DNA of 48,918 bases from Gilliamella sp. wkB308 (GCF_001690185.1 NZ_LZGN01000020.1:1-48918), one strand, 5' to 3'. Numbered from the stretch's first letter, positions 10,501 to 19,636 are shown. Numbers and translations: made by a program. Notes: generated by a model from the letters alone, not told the origin.

Positions 10501-11044
10501 AACTATTGGGTTTAATTTATATATTGAACTACTTGAAGATGCCGTAAAATCTTTAAAAGAAGGAAAAGAACCTACGCTTGAATCACTGTTGACCAGTCAA
10601 CAAACCGAAATTGAGTTACGTTTACCTACATTGATTCCAGACGATTTTATTCCGGATGTTAATACTCGTTTATCTTTGTATAAACGTATTGCGAGTATCA
10701 ATAATTTAGATGAATTGACCGATATACAAGTTGAAATGCGTGATCGTTTTGGGCAATTACCTGATGCAGTTCTATTTTTGTTAGAAACAACTAAAATTCG
10801 TTTTCATGCTAATCAATTAGGCATTACTAAAATTGAATTTGGTGAAAAAGGTGGGTTTATCGAATTTGGTAGTAATAATAAAATTTCAGTTGATTATTTA
10901 ATTGAAATCATTCAAAAAGAACCTAAAAATTATCGTTTAGAAGGCAATAATAGATTAAGATTACAAAAAACTGATTTACAACGTTTAGAGCGTATTGAAT
11001 ATATCAAAAACTTGTTAACTGAATTTTCTACACATCAAACATAA
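7586..11044 (+). CDS. mfd: Mfd, transcription-repair coupling factor
   Basis: An 1152-residue SF2 translocase, the usual length (E. coli 1148). Order: UvrB-like N-terminal module, RNA-polymerase-interacting domain around residues 475-545 ('VHLEHGVGRYAGL'), then the RecG-like motor with Walker A 'GDVGFGKTEVA' (about residue 632), DEEH (about 732), 'TLTATPIPRTL' and 'GRVGRS', and a C-terminal TRCF domain ending near 'LTEFSTH'. It pushes stalled RNA polymerase off DNA lesions and recruits UvrA, whose gene is at 20659-23505. It is monocistronic and followed by an inverted repeat at 11077-11117. Confidence 0.97.
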   Translation: MSKKLNISALIPQKPGEVKQFGQLVGSSLSKLCADAIAAHNGLVVIVTDDMQQTTRIYEELKQFSHFPAISFPDWETLPYDSFSPHQDIVSERLSCLYHLAHLTKGALILPINTLMQKVCPKSYLGGHVFIMKKGLQISREHLRMQLENAGYRAVSQVMEHGEYATRGALFDIYPMGSDRPYRIDFFDDEIDSIRTFDAETQRTLEEIVEIELLPAHEFPFDKAAIELFRSQWRAKFEVRLEPESIYQQVSKNILPTGIEYWQALFFSEPLTTLFSYFLDNTLIINTVNIEQFANKYWQDINQRYESRKVDPMRPLLEPAVIWSKTDEIFANFKHYPRMIVSNNTVDESSKNINLPFMSLPDIGFQIQLKDPYHHFNQFIENFKGKIIFSVESEGRKEALQEILGRIRIYPTSINQLDQQATVDNRFCVMVGAGEQGFIDEQQHFAFITENELLGRRVIRRKNENRQAINTDSLVRSLAELTPGKPVVHLEHGVGRYAGLTTLETGGITAEYLILLYANDTKLYVPVSSLNLISRYSGGDEENAPLNKLGTDAWSKARQKAAEKVRDVAAELLDIYAERESKPGFEFKQDREQYELFCQAFPYQETEDQQNAIGAVIGDMCSPYAMDRLVCGDVGFGKTEVAIRAAFLAVVNKKQAAVLVPTTLLAQQHYESFCNRFANWPIRIESLSRFKTAKQQRAVIDALAEGKVDIVIGTHKLLQEDVKWKDLGLLIVDEEHRFGVRQKERIKAMRANIDILTLTATPIPRTLNMAMSGMRDLSIIATPPARRLAVKTFVREYDDLVIREAILREILRGGQIYYLHNDVSDINNVSEKLAELVPEARIGVGHGQMHERDLERVMNDFHHQRFNILVCTTIVETGIDIPNANTIIIERADKFGLAQLHQLRGRVGRSYHQAYAYLLTPHPKLLSKDAKKRLDAIATLEDLGAGFALATHDLEIRGAGELLGSDQSGQIETIGFNLYIELLEDAVKSLKEGKEPTLESLLTSQQTEIELRLPTLIPDDFIPDVNTRLSLYKRIASINNLDELTDIQVEMRDRFGQLPDAVLFLLETTKIRFHANQLGITKIEFGEKGGFIEFGSNNKISVDYLIEIIQKEPKNYRLEGNNRLRLQKTDLQRLERIEYIKNLLTEFSTHQT

Positions 11045-11516
11045 CACACAACATTTTGAAAATTGTTTAATAAATAGCTCATTGCTCTGTATGGATGTCA
11101 CCCACATAGCAATGAGCAAAGCTAAATTAATATTGCCTGTCAATTTGGAGTTAATATAAAACGTTATTTGTTAGATGAATAACTATCATGTTTTGATTCC
11201 TATCTACCAAACATTTTTCTTTATCCTCCTTAATGAGTAAGGTCATACTCATTTTGACCATTAGTTAAGCTTTTTTATCTATATCGCTAAGTATGCGATG
11301 AAATTAGAATCAATATTTTCTCTAATTAATTGTGATTTTATAAACTCACTTAAAAACTCGCTTATCGTTCTGAAATCCATTAGAATTGAAAGGTCTGAAT
11401 CGCATAAAACTATTTATTCATAATAAAATAGTTTATTGATAATAATTTAGTTTTATTCGTTTCTGAATTATGAGTGCATAATTTATGTAAAAACAATGTG
11501 TTAAAAGAGAAAACCA
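11045..11516 (+). other. Intergenic region with a 10-bp inverted repeat after mfd
   Basis: Contains a perfect inverted repeat GCTCATTGCT (11077-11086) / AGCAATGAGC (11108-11117) with a 21-nt loop, 32 bp after the mfd stop. There is no T-tract, so it may be a weak or Rho-assisted terminator or a 3' mRNA-stabilising hairpin. The remaining 400 bp are AT-rich with no convincing gene; the promoter of the next gene should lie here. Confidence 0.5.
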
Positions 11517-13022
11517 ATGAAAAAAAGTAAATTAGTTATCGGCTCTGTAGCGCTATTAGCAATCGGATATGTAGGTAGTTCATGGTATGTCGGCAATAAA
11601 ATTGAGAAAGAATTGGATAGTCAATTAATAAACATTAATGAAACGATTAATGGCTACCAAAATCAATATGATATATCAATCAAAACAAGCAATTATCAAA
11701 AAAATATTTTTACATCCAAATTTCACCTTACTATAACCGAAAAACCCCGCATTGAATATGATGTCAATGAACCAAAAACCGTTTTTGATGACGATATAAC
11801 TATCCATCATGGTCCATTCCCTATGGCCGCATTAATTAAAGGTAATTTTGTCCCCCAATTGGCATGGATTGAATATGAAATGACTGAAAAAGACAATCCA
11901 ACTCTTTGGAAACTTGCAGGAGATAAACCTTTTATTACCGCCACTATGGGGATTAAATTTAGTGATTATGTCGTCACAAAAATTACCACAAAAGCCTTGA
12001 ATACTATTGACATGCCTCAGTTTAAAGAAGGAATAGATATTTCAGAAGGCAACATCACCATCACCAGTGATTTAAATGAATTGACCTCATCGATGTCTAT
12101 AAAGCTTGATAAATTAAGATATAAAATTGATCAGGTTAGTTCAATCTCATTGAGCAATCTTAAGGTTAACTTAGAAAATAAAGGAGATGATATCGTTGAT
12201 CTAAACTCAAACGTTGATACTTTAACGATAAACTCTCGATCAAGTCTTCCAGTCCAAATAGATATTGATAATATAAGTAGTTCAGCTCAGTACACAATAA
12301 CATTTGATCCGATCAATGGAGCTAATATACCTAATTATCAATCCAAGATGAACATAGAAAAATTGAAAACAACTGTCTTAAGTTTCAATCCACAAGCGCC
12401 ATTTGTTTTTAATAATATATTCTTTAAGCAAGATGTTCGATCTAATCCAAATAATAGCACAGAGGGCAGTTATGAGGCTAATATTGAATCGTTCAATTTT
12501 GGCAAACAAAATTTAGGTCATGGTGAATTTAAGTTTAATTTTGAAGGAGTTAACACACAGAATCCGTTTGAAAGTTTATTCATTGAACAAAATGCATCTG
12601 ACTTTTCAAAAATTCAATGGGATGGTTTGTTAAATTGGCATAATGCTGCAGGCGATATTATTGCCAACACATCAGCTATAGTCGATAACAACTTATCAAC
12701 AGATGATAATAATAATGATATTACCCCCGATCGCATGTTAAGTTATAATATTCAGATTCCATTCAAAGTATTAGCACGTATGTGGGCACAAACGGAAAAT
12801 TACAATGAAACGGATGTGACTGATGATATGATTGCTGGAAAATTATATATGATTAATTTGATCGCGAAATCTAAGATTAAAGATCATCCTCTTATTTCTA
12901 TTGATGAAGATAAGCAAGGTATCTATATGGATTTGAAAATAAAACAGAGTGATTCTGACGTGATAATCAATGGACAAAAAATGAATAGAAATGATTTTAA
13001 TCGTCTAATTCTTTCTCTTTAA
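11517..13022 (+). CDS. YdgA/DUF945 family protein, copy 1
   Basis: A 501-residue protein with an N-terminal signal anchor (MKKSKLVIGSVALLAIGYVG) and a long predicted periplasmic beta-rich body. Family marks: 'YVGNKIEKELD' straight after the helix, 'YQKNIFTSKFHLTI', 'IHHGPFP' around residue 98, and a closing 'INGQKMNRNDFNRLI'. E. coli YdgA has the same landmarks in the same order. YdgA is an inner-membrane protein of unclear role, so no function is assigned. A second copy follows 101 bp downstream, separated by a terminator-like hairpin, suggesting tandem duplication with divergence. Confidence 0.85.
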   Translation: MKKSKLVIGSVALLAIGYVGSSWYVGNKIEKELDSQLININETINGYQNQYDISIKTSNYQKNIFTSKFHLTITEKPRIEYDVNEPKTVFDDDITIHHGPFPMAALIKGNFVPQLAWIEYEMTEKDNPTLWKLAGDKPFITATMGIKFSDYVVTKITTKALNTIDMPQFKEGIDISEGNITITSDLNELTSSMSIKLDKLRYKIDQVSSISLSNLKVNLENKGDDIVDLNSNVDTLTINSRSSLPVQIDIDNISSSAQYTITFDPINGANIPNYQSKMNIEKLKTTVLSFNPQAPFVFNNIFFKQDVRSNPNNSTEGSYEANIESFNFGKQNLGHGEFKFNFEGVNTQNPFESLFIEQNASDFSKIQWDGLLNWHNAAGDIIANTSAIVDNNLSTDDNNNDITPDRMLSYNIQIPFKVLARMWAQTENYNETDVTDDMIAGKLYMINLIAKSKIKDHPLISIDEDKQGIYMDLKIKQSDSDVIINGQKMNRNDFNRLILSL

Positions 13023-13036
13023 GACTCTTTTTAGTT

Positions 13037-13069
13037 ACGCCTAATTAGCTTGATAGGCTAGCTAGGCGT
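13037..13069 (+). terminator. Hairpin terminator between the two DUF945 genes
   Basis: A 13-bp stem with one mismatch (ACGCCTAATTAGC / GCTAGCTAGGCGT) and a 7-nt loop begins 14 bp after the stop of copy 1. It is followed by a modest T-rich tail. It should at least partly separate the transcription of the two paralogues. Confidence 0.65.
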
Positions 13070-13123
13070 TGCTTTAGGTTTATCAAAATCAAATTAATAA
13101 TTATAAAAAATAACGGGAAAACA

Positions 13124-14668
13124 ATGAAAAAAATTAAGTTTACAATAGGAATAGTTGCATTCTTAAGCATAGGATATTTAGGTTCAACTTGGTACATTGG
13201 CAATAAAATTGAAAATGAAATTGATAATACCCTGTCATTAATCAGTGAAAACATTAATGGCAGCAAGGATATGAGTAAGATCAACATAACCAAAAGCCAT
13301 TATGATAAAGGTCTATTTTCAACGAAATTACACCTGACTATCACCGAATCTGTAGATAATCAAACAGATCTTGATAATAATAAAAATATCCTCTTTAGTG
13401 ATGATATTACGATTTATCACGGCCCTTTTCCTTTCGTCAATATCGCAAAAGGTGATTTTACACCTCAAGTCGCAACGATAGATTATCAAATGACTGAAAA
13501 AGCATTTCCAGATCTTTGGAAATGGTCGAATAACCAATCATTCATCATAGGTCATGCCAGTTTAAGTTTTCAAAAAGAGTTCAATATTTATTTGAAAAAT
13601 AACCCTATTAATATAAATCTGGTCAATCATGTGTTTGGCGAAAACAATTTCTACCTATCTGAAGGTGAGTGCTTTTTCAACGTTTCTAAAGATTTTTCAA
13701 CTGTCAGCGTAAATTCACACTGGGACAAATTAGAATTAACATCGGAATTCAGAAACCTATCCTTGAAACTTGATCAAGTTTCTATCAAAACTGAGCCCGA
13801 AAGCAGTCATAACTCTTTAAATTATGTATTGGAGTTGAAAAATCTCTATTATTCAGAAGAAAATTATGATCTTATTGACAGAAATTATCAATATGGTATG
13901 ACATATAAAAAAGAGCTAAATTTTCAGGATGTGAAAGCTGTCAGAAATGGTGATTTTAAAAAAGGAATATTACATAACAATTTAACCATTAATAAAGTTA
14001 TATCCCAGAATTTTTTCAATGACAACGCAACCGCCATATTAAACCAAATATTAATTAATCAATCAGTAAATCAAACTGATGAGAATTATTATGATTCAAT
14101 AGACATTAAGATAGGTTCATTAACGTATGGAAACCAAAACCTTGGTTCAATCTCATCGAATAATGAATTTATAAATATGGATGGAATCAGTATGCTGTCG
14201 TTTGTATTAGGCGAATTTGGATATGGATTCGAATCGAGCGATCCTCATTATGTTAATCCTGATAAACTTAATAGGAGCATGTCCTATAAATTCAATTGGC
14301 ATACTAATGTCGGCGATATTAATGCTGATTTATTAATTGATTATGATAGTAATGAGAGTTTTCGTGGATTATCTAGTGACGATAATATTCATCTTTTCAA
14401 ACTTAAACTTGATATGCCATTTGACGTTATAAATTATATTGCAGCTCAATTTGAAAATTATCAACAAAACATTGTTACACAAGAACAAATTGATAAAATA
14501 GTATTAGGAAATGATATAAAATCGTGGTTAGATGAATCAATTCTTTTCACTTTTGAAAAAAATGGAATGGAAGGTATATATTCAGATGCCAACTATTCAA
14601 GTGATACACATCAAGCAGAAGTGAATGGTAAATTTTATAGTAAAGACGATTTTTTCACTCATTTTTGA
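13124..14668 (+). CDS. YdgA/DUF945 family protein, copy 2
   Basis: A 514-residue paralogue of the preceding gene. The signal anchor, 'YIGNKIENEID', 'YDKGLFSTKLHLTI' and 'IYHGPFP' are conserved, and both copies share 'YQMTEK'/'YEMTEK' and 'DLWK'/'TLWK' soon after. Beyond residue ~150 the two copies diverge strongly, with similarity returning at 'GSLTYGNQNLGS' and the C-terminal 'VNGKFYSKDDF'. Envelope location is likely; the role is unknown. The ribosome site is GGGAAAACA just before ATG. The pattern suggests an old duplication under different selection rather than a recent copy. Confidence 0.8.
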   Translation: MKKIKFTIGIVAFLSIGYLGSTWYIGNKIENEIDNTLSLISENINGSKDMSKINITKSHYDKGLFSTKLHLTITESVDNQTDLDNNKNILFSDDITIYHGPFPFVNIAKGDFTPQVATIDYQMTEKAFPDLWKWSNNQSFIIGHASLSFQKEFNIYLKNNPININLVNHVFGENNFYLSEGECFFNVSKDFSTVSVNSHWDKLELTSEFRNLSLKLDQVSIKTEPESSHNSLNYVLELKNLYYSEENYDLIDRNYQYGMTYKKELNFQDVKAVRNGDFKKGILHNNLTINKVISQNFFNDNATAILNQILINQSVNQTDENYYDSIDIKIGSLTYGNQNLGSISSNNEFINMDGISMLSFVLGEFGYGFESSDPHYVNPDKLNRSMSYKFNWHTNVGDINADLLIDYDSNESFRGLSSDDNIHLFKLKLDMPFDVINYIAAQFENYQQNIVTQEQIDKIVLGNDIKSWLDESILFTFEKNGMEGIYSDANYSSDTHQAEVNGKFYSKDDFFTHF

Positions 14669-14721
14669 TGTGAATTGAGACAATAAATAATTTTTTAATA
14701 CGCTAGCGGACATACCTTGTT

Positions 14722-16119
14722 ATGAACAATCATCTATCTAAATCACCTGAGAATCAATTTAAACGTACTATGCAAACTCGGCATTTAATTATGTTATCGT
14801 TAGGTGGCGTGATTGGCACAGGATTATTTTTTAATACCGGTTATATTATTGCAACCGCCGGAGCCGTGGGAGCGATTATTGCCTATTTAATTGGTGCTTT
14901 GGTCGTTTTTTTAGTTATGTTGTGCCTTGGCGAACTTGCGGTTGCTATGCCCGAAACCGGTGCATTTCATACCTATGCTTCCCGTTTCATTAGCCCCGCT
15001 ACAGGCTATACCGTTGCTTGGTTATATTGGTTGACCTGGACAGTTGCATTGGGTTCAAGTCTAACCGCTGCTGGTATGTGTATGCAGTATTGGTTTCCGA
15101 GTATTTCTGTTTGGGTTTGGTGTTTAATTTTTTGTGCAGTTATATTTGTTTTGAATATTGTGACTGCACAATTTTTTGCAGAAAGTGAATTTTGGTTTTC
15201 AATAATTAAAGTCATCACGATTATTATTTTTATTATTGCAGGCACCGCAGCTATTTTTGGTTTTATCCCCATGAAAAACGATATGCCAGCCCCATTTCTA
15301 CACAATATTACCGATAATGGTTGGTTTCCACATGGATTGACACCTATCATCATGACAATGGTATCGGTTAATTTTGCCTTTTCTGGTACTGAACTAATTG
15401 GTATTGCTGCGGGTGAAACTAAGCACCCTGAAAAAAGTATTCCTTTAGCCATAAAAACAACTATTTTAAGGTTAATCATCTTTTTTGTTGGCACTATTTT
15501 TGTACTGGCGGCATTATTGCCAATGGAACAAGCAGGCGTCATTAAGAGTCCTTTTGTGATGGTTTTTGAAAATATTGGTATCCCTTATGCTGCCGATATC
15601 TTTAATTTTGTAATTTTAACTGCCATTTTATCTGCAGCTAATTCAGGACTTTATGCATCGGGCCGAATGTTATGGTCGTTATCAAATCAAGGTACTTTGC
15701 CTAAATGCTTTTCAAGATTAACCACTAAAGGGATTCCAACCACTGCTATAACGGTGAGTATGTTAGGGGGATTACTGGCGTTGTTTTCTAGTGTGATTGC
15801 ACCCGATACAGTCTTTGTTGCGTTAACGGCTATTTCAGGTTTTGCTGTGGTTGCTGTTTGGTTAAGTATTTGTGTATCGCATTACTTTTTTAGGCAAAAG
15901 CTTTCTCAAGAACAAATCATTAATTTAAAATATAAAGCGCCCTATTACCCTTTAGTCCCGATTCTAGGCACAATTTTGTGCGTGATTGCCTGTATTGGAC
16001 TGGCTTTTGATCCAGAGCAACGAATAGCGCTATATTGTGGCATCCCTTTTGTCATTGTTTGTTTTATTGTTTACCATTTGACGCATAAGTATCAAACTCG
16101 AGTTACTCAAAATGATTAA
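14722..16119 (+). CDS. mmuP: MmuP-like S-methylmethionine/amino-acid permease
   Basis: A 465-residue amino acid-polyamine-cation transporter with 12 hydrophobic helices. The family start '[20 protein letters not shown]' and the helix-1 'GVIGTGLF' binding loop are clear, and '[16 protein letters not shown]' closely follows E. coli MmuP. The next gene, overlapping by 8 bp, is mmuM, as in E. coli mmuPM, which supports S-methylmethionine as substrate. By sequence alone a broader amino-acid permease would also fit. It imports S-methylmethionine, a plant-derived methyl donor, across the inner membrane. Confidence 0.87.
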   Translation: MNNHLSKSPENQFKRTMQTRHLIMLSLGGVIGTGLFFNTGYIIATAGAVGAIIAYLIGALVVFLVMLCLGELAVAMPETGAFHTYASRFISPATGYTVAWLYWLTWTVALGSSLTAAGMCMQYWFPSISVWVWCLIFCAVIFVLNIVTAQFFAESEFWFSIIKVITIIIFIIAGTAAIFGFIPMKNDMPAPFLHNITDNGWFPHGLTPIIMTMVSVNFAFSGTELIGIAAGETKHPEKSIPLAIKTTILRLIIFFVGTIFVLAALLPMEQAGVIKSPFVMVFENIGIPYAADIFNFVILTAILSAANSGLYASGRMLWSLSNQGTLPKCFSRLTTKGIPTTAITVSMLGGLLALFSSVIAPDTVFVALTAISGFAVVAVWLSICVSHYFFRQKLSQEQIINLKYKAPYYPLVPILGTILCVIACIGLAFDPEQRIALYCGIPFVIVCFIVYHLTHKYQTRVTQND

Positions 16120-17053
16120 TAACAATCCGATTAAGAATTTATTAAACCAAAAAAACTTTATCATTGTTGACGGTGCACTTGCCAGCGAGTTACAACGTCG
16201 TGGATGCGATTTAAATGATAGTTTATGGTCAGCAAAAGTATTATTTGAGCAGCCTGAATTAATTCAGCAAGTTCATTATGACTATTTTAAAGCTGGCGCA
16301 GACTGTGCCATTACAGCAAGTTATCAAGCAACCCCCTTAGGATTCGCCAAAAAAGGGATTAATCTAAATGATTCTATTGCGTTAATACGAAAAAGTGTTG
16401 AACTTGCACAACAAGCTAAACAACAATATTTAAGCGAATTAGTCCAACCTAGACCTTTACTTATTGCTGGATCTGTCGGCCCTTATGGGGCCTATTTAGC
16501 TGACGGTTCCGAATATACGGGCAACTATCAACTTAGTGAAGAAGCCTTTATGGAATTTCATTATGTCCGCATAAAAGCACTTATCGATGCCAATGTGGAT
16601 TTACTCGCTTGTGAAACCTTGCCTTCTTTTACTGAAATAAAAGCATTAACAAAGGTGATTGAACAATTTCCTAAAATAAGTTGCTGGTTTTCATTTACGT
16701 TAAAAGATGATCAGCATCTGAGTGATGGAACACCGTTATCTTTAGTTGTCGAATATTTAAATAATATTGAGCAAATTGCCAGTGTAGGCATCAATTGCAT
16801 TGCATTAGAAAAAGTGACAAGGTCACTAAATGTGTTAAATAAACTCACATCAAAGCCGTTAATTGTTTACCCAAATTCTGGCGAAGTATATGATCCTTTA
16901 ATCAAACAATGGCACCCTAACCCGCAACATAATTGTACCTTTGCTAATCAGTTAACAAACTGGATAGAATCTGGCGCTAAATTAATTGGCGGTTGTTGTC
17001 AAACCACGCCTAATGATATTGCTAATATTGCTAGATTCCTGCAAGATAAATAA
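16112..17053 (+). CDS. mmuM: MmuM, homocysteine S-methyltransferase
   Basis: A 313-residue zinc enzyme closely matching E. coli MmuM: '[15 protein letters not shown]', '[14 protein letters not shown]', '[17 protein letters not shown]', 'LACETLPSF' and 'GINCIALE'. The Zn ligands are Cys in GINC and the Cys pair in 'IGGCCQTTP' near the C-terminus. It transfers a methyl group from S-methylmethionine to homocysteine, giving two methionines. The ATG overlaps the mmuP stop region by 8 bp, so the genes are translationally coupled. A strong terminator follows. Confidence 0.94.
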   Translation: MINNNPIKNLLNQKNFIIVDGALASELQRRGCDLNDSLWSAKVLFEQPELIQQVHYDYFKAGADCAITASYQATPLGFAKKGINLNDSIALIRKSVELAQQAKQQYLSELVQPRPLLIAGSVGPYGAYLADGSEYTGNYQLSEEAFMEFHYVRIKALIDANVDLLACETLPSFTEIKALTKVIEQFPKISCWFSFTLKDDQHLSDGTPLSLVVEYLNNIEQIASVGINCIALEKVTRSLNVLNKLTSKPLIVYPNSGEVYDPLIKQWHPNPQHNCTFANQLTNWIESGAKLIGGCCQTTPNDIANIARFLQDK

Positions 17054-17068
17054 AACTGTTTGTTAAGT

Positions 17069-17112
17069 AAGTATACAAAATCAAATAATGTTGATTTTGT
17101 ATACTTTCTTTT
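17069..17112 (+). terminator. Rho-independent terminator of mmuPM
   Basis: A perfect 16-bp inverted repeat (17069-17084 with 17091-17106), 6-nt loop, followed by TCTTTT. It lies 15 bp after the mmuM stop. Confidence 0.85.
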
Positions 17113-17197
17113 GATTAGTTGATTTTGATATTATCAATCTTTTCCTTTATATTTTTTCAACCAATAAAAGGCTTTATGTTGATTAATAACTTTCTCA

Positions 17198-17752
17198 TCA
17201 ACGACCGTAATTAAAGGTAATGGATGCTTTAGCAATTTGATGCGAATTTATGATGAAACCAACTAAAGCTGGGGTTGTTTTATCATCAACATTAATATTG
17301 TCTATATCAAGTGCATAGAGTGTAAATTGATAACGGTGATTAGAGTTTTCTGGCGGGCAAGGTCCGCCATAATTTGCCGTACCAAAATCATTACGAACTT
17401 GCTGACTTCCATTTGGTAATAAATTAATATTATTACCGGCAGATTGCTTTAATTCTGTTGTATCAACCGGAATATTGACAACCGTCCAATGCCACCATCC
17501 TGATCCGGTTGGCGCATCAGGATCATACATCGTGAATGCTAAACTTTTTGCTTCTTTAGGTACATTATTCCATTCAATACTAGGCGATAGGTTTTTACCC
17601 TCACAACCGAATTGATTATAAATAAATTGATCTGTAAAACCATTTTTATTTAGGTCAGGACTGGATAGCTGCATTTCAGATGCATAACTGTAACTAGTGA
17701 ATAACAATAATACTCCGTAAAACAAGGGTTTCAATTTATTAGAATGACGCAT
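17198..17752 (-). CDS. YbhB/YbcL-family (PEBP, Raf-kinase-inhibitor-like) periplasmic protein
   Basis: A 184-residue protein with a signal peptide ending near 'SYSYASEM' (about residue 25). The PEBP ligand-pocket motifs follow: 'NLSPSIEWNNVP', 'DPDAPTGSGWWHWTVVNIP' and 'NYGGPCPPENSNHRYQFTLYALD'. The signal peptide places it in the periplasm, like E. coli YbcL rather than cytoplasmic YbhB. YbcL of some uropathogens affects neutrophil migration, but the general role of the family is unresolved. AAGGAGT before ATG is a strong ribosome site. It follows ribE on the same strand with an 81-bp gap and may share its transcript. Confidence 0.88.
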   Translation of the reverse strand: MRHSNKLKPLFYGVLLLFTSYSYASEMQLSSPDLNKNGFTDQFIYNQFGCEGKNLSPSIEWNNVPKEAKSLAFTMYDPDAPTGSGWWHWTVVNIPVDTTELKQSAGNNINLLPNGSQQVRNDFGTANYGGPCPPENSNHRYQFTLYALDIDNINVDDKTTPALVGFIINSHQIAKASITFNYGR

Positions 17753-17833
17753 GTTTACTCCTTATGTTTTAAATGAATAAAATAAATAACCAACTTATTG
17801 ACTAATCGACAGTTTACATCACAATGTTCTATT

Positions 17834-18451
17834 TCAATCACATTTAAACTTAGTTGCTAATACTCGCTCAACCGTATCAACTATCGCTTGAGTTTGTGAA
17901 TCAATTTCAATATTGACTTTATCACCAACTTTTTTATTTTTAAACGTTGTTATGGCTAATGTTTCGGGAATAAGGTGGATTTTAAAACCATTTTCATCTA
18001 CTTCACCCACGGTTAAACTAGCGCCATCAATGCCGATAAAGCCTTTATATAAAACATACTTTATAAACTGCTTTGGTAGTGTGAGTTGCATCTGGCAATT
18101 GGTCGCCGTTTTTTGAATATCCACAATCGTTGCTGAACAAGAGATGTGTCCAGACATGATATGTCCACCGACTTCATCGCCATATTTTGCACTGCGTTCA
18201 ATATTGACGTAATCATTCAGTTTTTTATCGCCTAACGTTGTTAAAGCTAGGGTTTCTTGCATGATATCAAACGACACCCAATCATCAGCAAATCCTGTCA
18301 CTGTTAAACAGCATCCATCATTCGCAATTGACGCACCAATTTCAATATTTTGCGTTAGCTGACTTGGTAGTTTAACTTTATAAGTTCTTAATTTATCTTG
18401 ATCTTTAATATCAATTATTTGACCAACACCTTGTACAATACCCGTAAACAT
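17834..18451 (-). CDS. ribE: Riboflavin synthase, alpha subunit
   Basis: A 205-residue protein made of two homologous lumazine-binding barrels. It begins MFTGIVQGVGQI as almost all riboflavin synthases do; repeat 1 contains 'SIANDGCCLTV' and 'GGHIMSGHI', and repeat 2 contains 'GFIGIDGASLTVGEV'. It dismutates two 6,7-dimethyl-8-ribityllumazine molecules to riboflavin. The E. coli name is ribC, with ribE as synonym. No other rib genes are in the window and no FMN riboswitch is recognisable upstream. Confidence 0.95.
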   Translation of the reverse strand: MFTGIVQGVGQIIDIKDQDKLRTYKVKLPSQLTQNIEIGASIANDGCCLTVTGFADDWVSFDIMQETLALTTLGDKKLNDYVNIERSAKYGDEVGGHIMSGHISCSATIVDIQKTATNCQMQLTLPKQFIKYVLYKGFIGIDGASLTVGEVDENGFKIHLIPETLAITTFKNKKVGDKVNIEIDSQTQAIVDTVERVLATKFKCD

Positions 18452-18750
18452 ATTATTTCCGTTTGAATCTTTTTGAGATCTTTATTTTATCGTAATCTAA
18501 TAATAAATTTCTATGATTATCATTCATTCCTTAACAAATCAATTTAATCGGTTAAGATTGGTTTGAATAACTTATATTAATGACTATTGGATATACCCTA
18601 ACTTTTGATACCCTATTGAAATTCAGTTGTTTAAATAGCGTTTTTAGAATTTGTTTGACAAGAACTAGGCAATATTCATTAAGTCATTTTATAATGACAT
18701 TCTCATTCACTGAGTAATGATCATTTCTCATATTTTATTAAGGATTGTTG

Positions 18751-19128
18751 ATGCTAAAACTTATTTTAGCCATTTCATTCGGTTCTGTAGCGGGTGGTTT
18801 ACTTCGCTGGTTTTTATCACTTAAATGCAATGTGGTTGCTTTTACTATTCCAATCGGAACACTATTATCTAATTTAATTGCTGGCTATATTATTGGTTTT
18901 GCCATCGCTTTTTTTAATCATTCGAATCTTTCCGCTGAATGGCGTTTATTAATCGTCACGGGTTTTTGTGGTGGTTTATCAACTTTTTCTACTTTTTCGG
19001 CTGAAATTGTTAATTTATTACAGGAAGGTAAAGTAACATGGGCATTAGCGACAATAGGTATTCATGTTGTTGGCTCGGTTTTGATGACTTTTTTAGGCAT
19101 TTGGACTTATCAATATTTTCGTTCTTGA
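18751..19128 (+). CDS. crcB: CrcB/Fluc fluoride ion channel
   Basis: A 125-residue, four-helix membrane protein. Family marks are '[10 protein letters not shown]' in helix 1, '[15 protein letters not shown]' in helix 2 with the conserved Asn, and '[15 protein letters not shown]' in helix 3 with the Phe-box residues. It works as a dual-topology dimer that lets cytoplasmic fluoride out. The start at 18751 is chosen over an in-frame TTG two codons earlier, because AAGGA then sits about 6 nt upstream. No fluoride riboswitch is recognisable in the 290-bp upstream region. Confidence 0.92.
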   Translation: MLKLILAISFGSVAGGLLRWFLSLKCNVVAFTIPIGTLLSNLIAGYIIGFAIAFFNHSNLSAEWRLLIVTGFCGGLSTFSTFSAEIVNLLQEGKVTWALATIGIHVVGSVLMTFLGIWTYQYFRS

Positions 19129-19177
19129 TCGCTTTGTTAGTCTAATAATTGATTAACCTAACATAACATAAAAAATA

Positions 19178-19206
19178 TTTACAACCTTAAAATACTGTAT
19201 TAATAT
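19178..19206 (+). promoter_or_regulatory. Probable sigma-70 promoter of sulA
   Basis: TTTACA (-35, 19178-19183), 17-bp spacer, TAATAT (-10, 19201-19206). The -10 box overlaps the LexA box region, so LexA binding would block it. Confidence 0.55.
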
Positions 19207-19225
19207 ACACTGTATATTAATACAG
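19195..19225 (+). promoter_or_regulatory. LexA operator(s) of sulA
   Basis: CTGTATATTAATACAG at 19210-19225 is a near-consensus LexA box (CTG-N10-CAG). A second, overlapping imperfect box, CTG-N10-CAC, spans 19195-19210. The pair ends 12 bp before the sulA start codon. Confidence 0.85.
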
Positions 19226-19237
19226 TTAGAGGTTATT

Positions 19238-19636
19238 ATGCTTATTGAACAATCATCACAACAAATTATGGCGTTTGAGTTTGAATCTCCTTTTCAGCAA
19301 GTATTGCAACAACAGCGACCATTATTACGTTCATTCAATAAAGCAAAAAAATGGCAGCTTTGGTTATCCGATCGACCGATGTTAAAGCGATCCTGGGTTA
19401 ACTTTGCCGGTTTAGATAAGCAAAAAGTAATCCATATCACTAATATCAAAAACGAAAATCTGGTATCAACGATTGAAAAAGCTTTACAAAATAAAACGTG
19501 TAGCTATGTCGTTGCTTGTATTAAGCATCTTAATGAACAAGATAAAATACGTTTGCATAATGCGGTGTTAGCCAGTGATACAACGTTATTTTTAGTCAAT
19601 GATGAATCCGATGCGCAACATAATCCATATCATTAA
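19238..19636 (+). CDS. sulA: SulA-like SOS cell-division inhibitor
   Basis: A 132-residue protein. The central segment 'KKWQLWLSDRPMLKRSWVNFAGLDKQKVIHI' aligns with E. coli SulA 'SRWQLWL..QKLSREWVQASGL..TKVMQI', and 'SYVVACIKHLNEQDKIRLHNAV' fits the following helix. The conserved Trp/Leu core of the RecA-like SulA fold is kept. SulA binds FtsZ and stops division during DNA damage. The LexA box just upstream independently supports the call. The N-terminus is shorter than in E. coli (169 residues). AGAGG precedes the ATG. Confidence 0.87.
   Translation: MLIEQSSQQIMAFEFESPFQQVLQQQRPLLRSFNKAKKWQLWLSDRPMLKRSWVNFAGLDKQKVIHITNIKNENLVSTIEKALQNKTCSYVVACIKHLNEQDKIRLHNAVLASDTTLFLVNDESDAQHNPYH

Noticed and set aside
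11077-11117. Inverted repeat after mfd as an operator
   Set aside because: Its position just after a stop codon fits better with a terminator or 3' hairpin; no repressor gene is near.
15006-15542. 178-codon minus-strand ORF inside mmuP
   Set aside because: Fully antisense to a clear permease gene, low-complexity translation, no family features.
18452-18500. Possible FMN riboswitch before ribE
   Set aside because: The leader is too short and lacks the conserved FMN-element stems.
18483-18750. Possible fluoride riboswitch before crcB
   Set aside because: No pseudoknot-like conserved core could be recognised by eye; a covariance-model search would decide.
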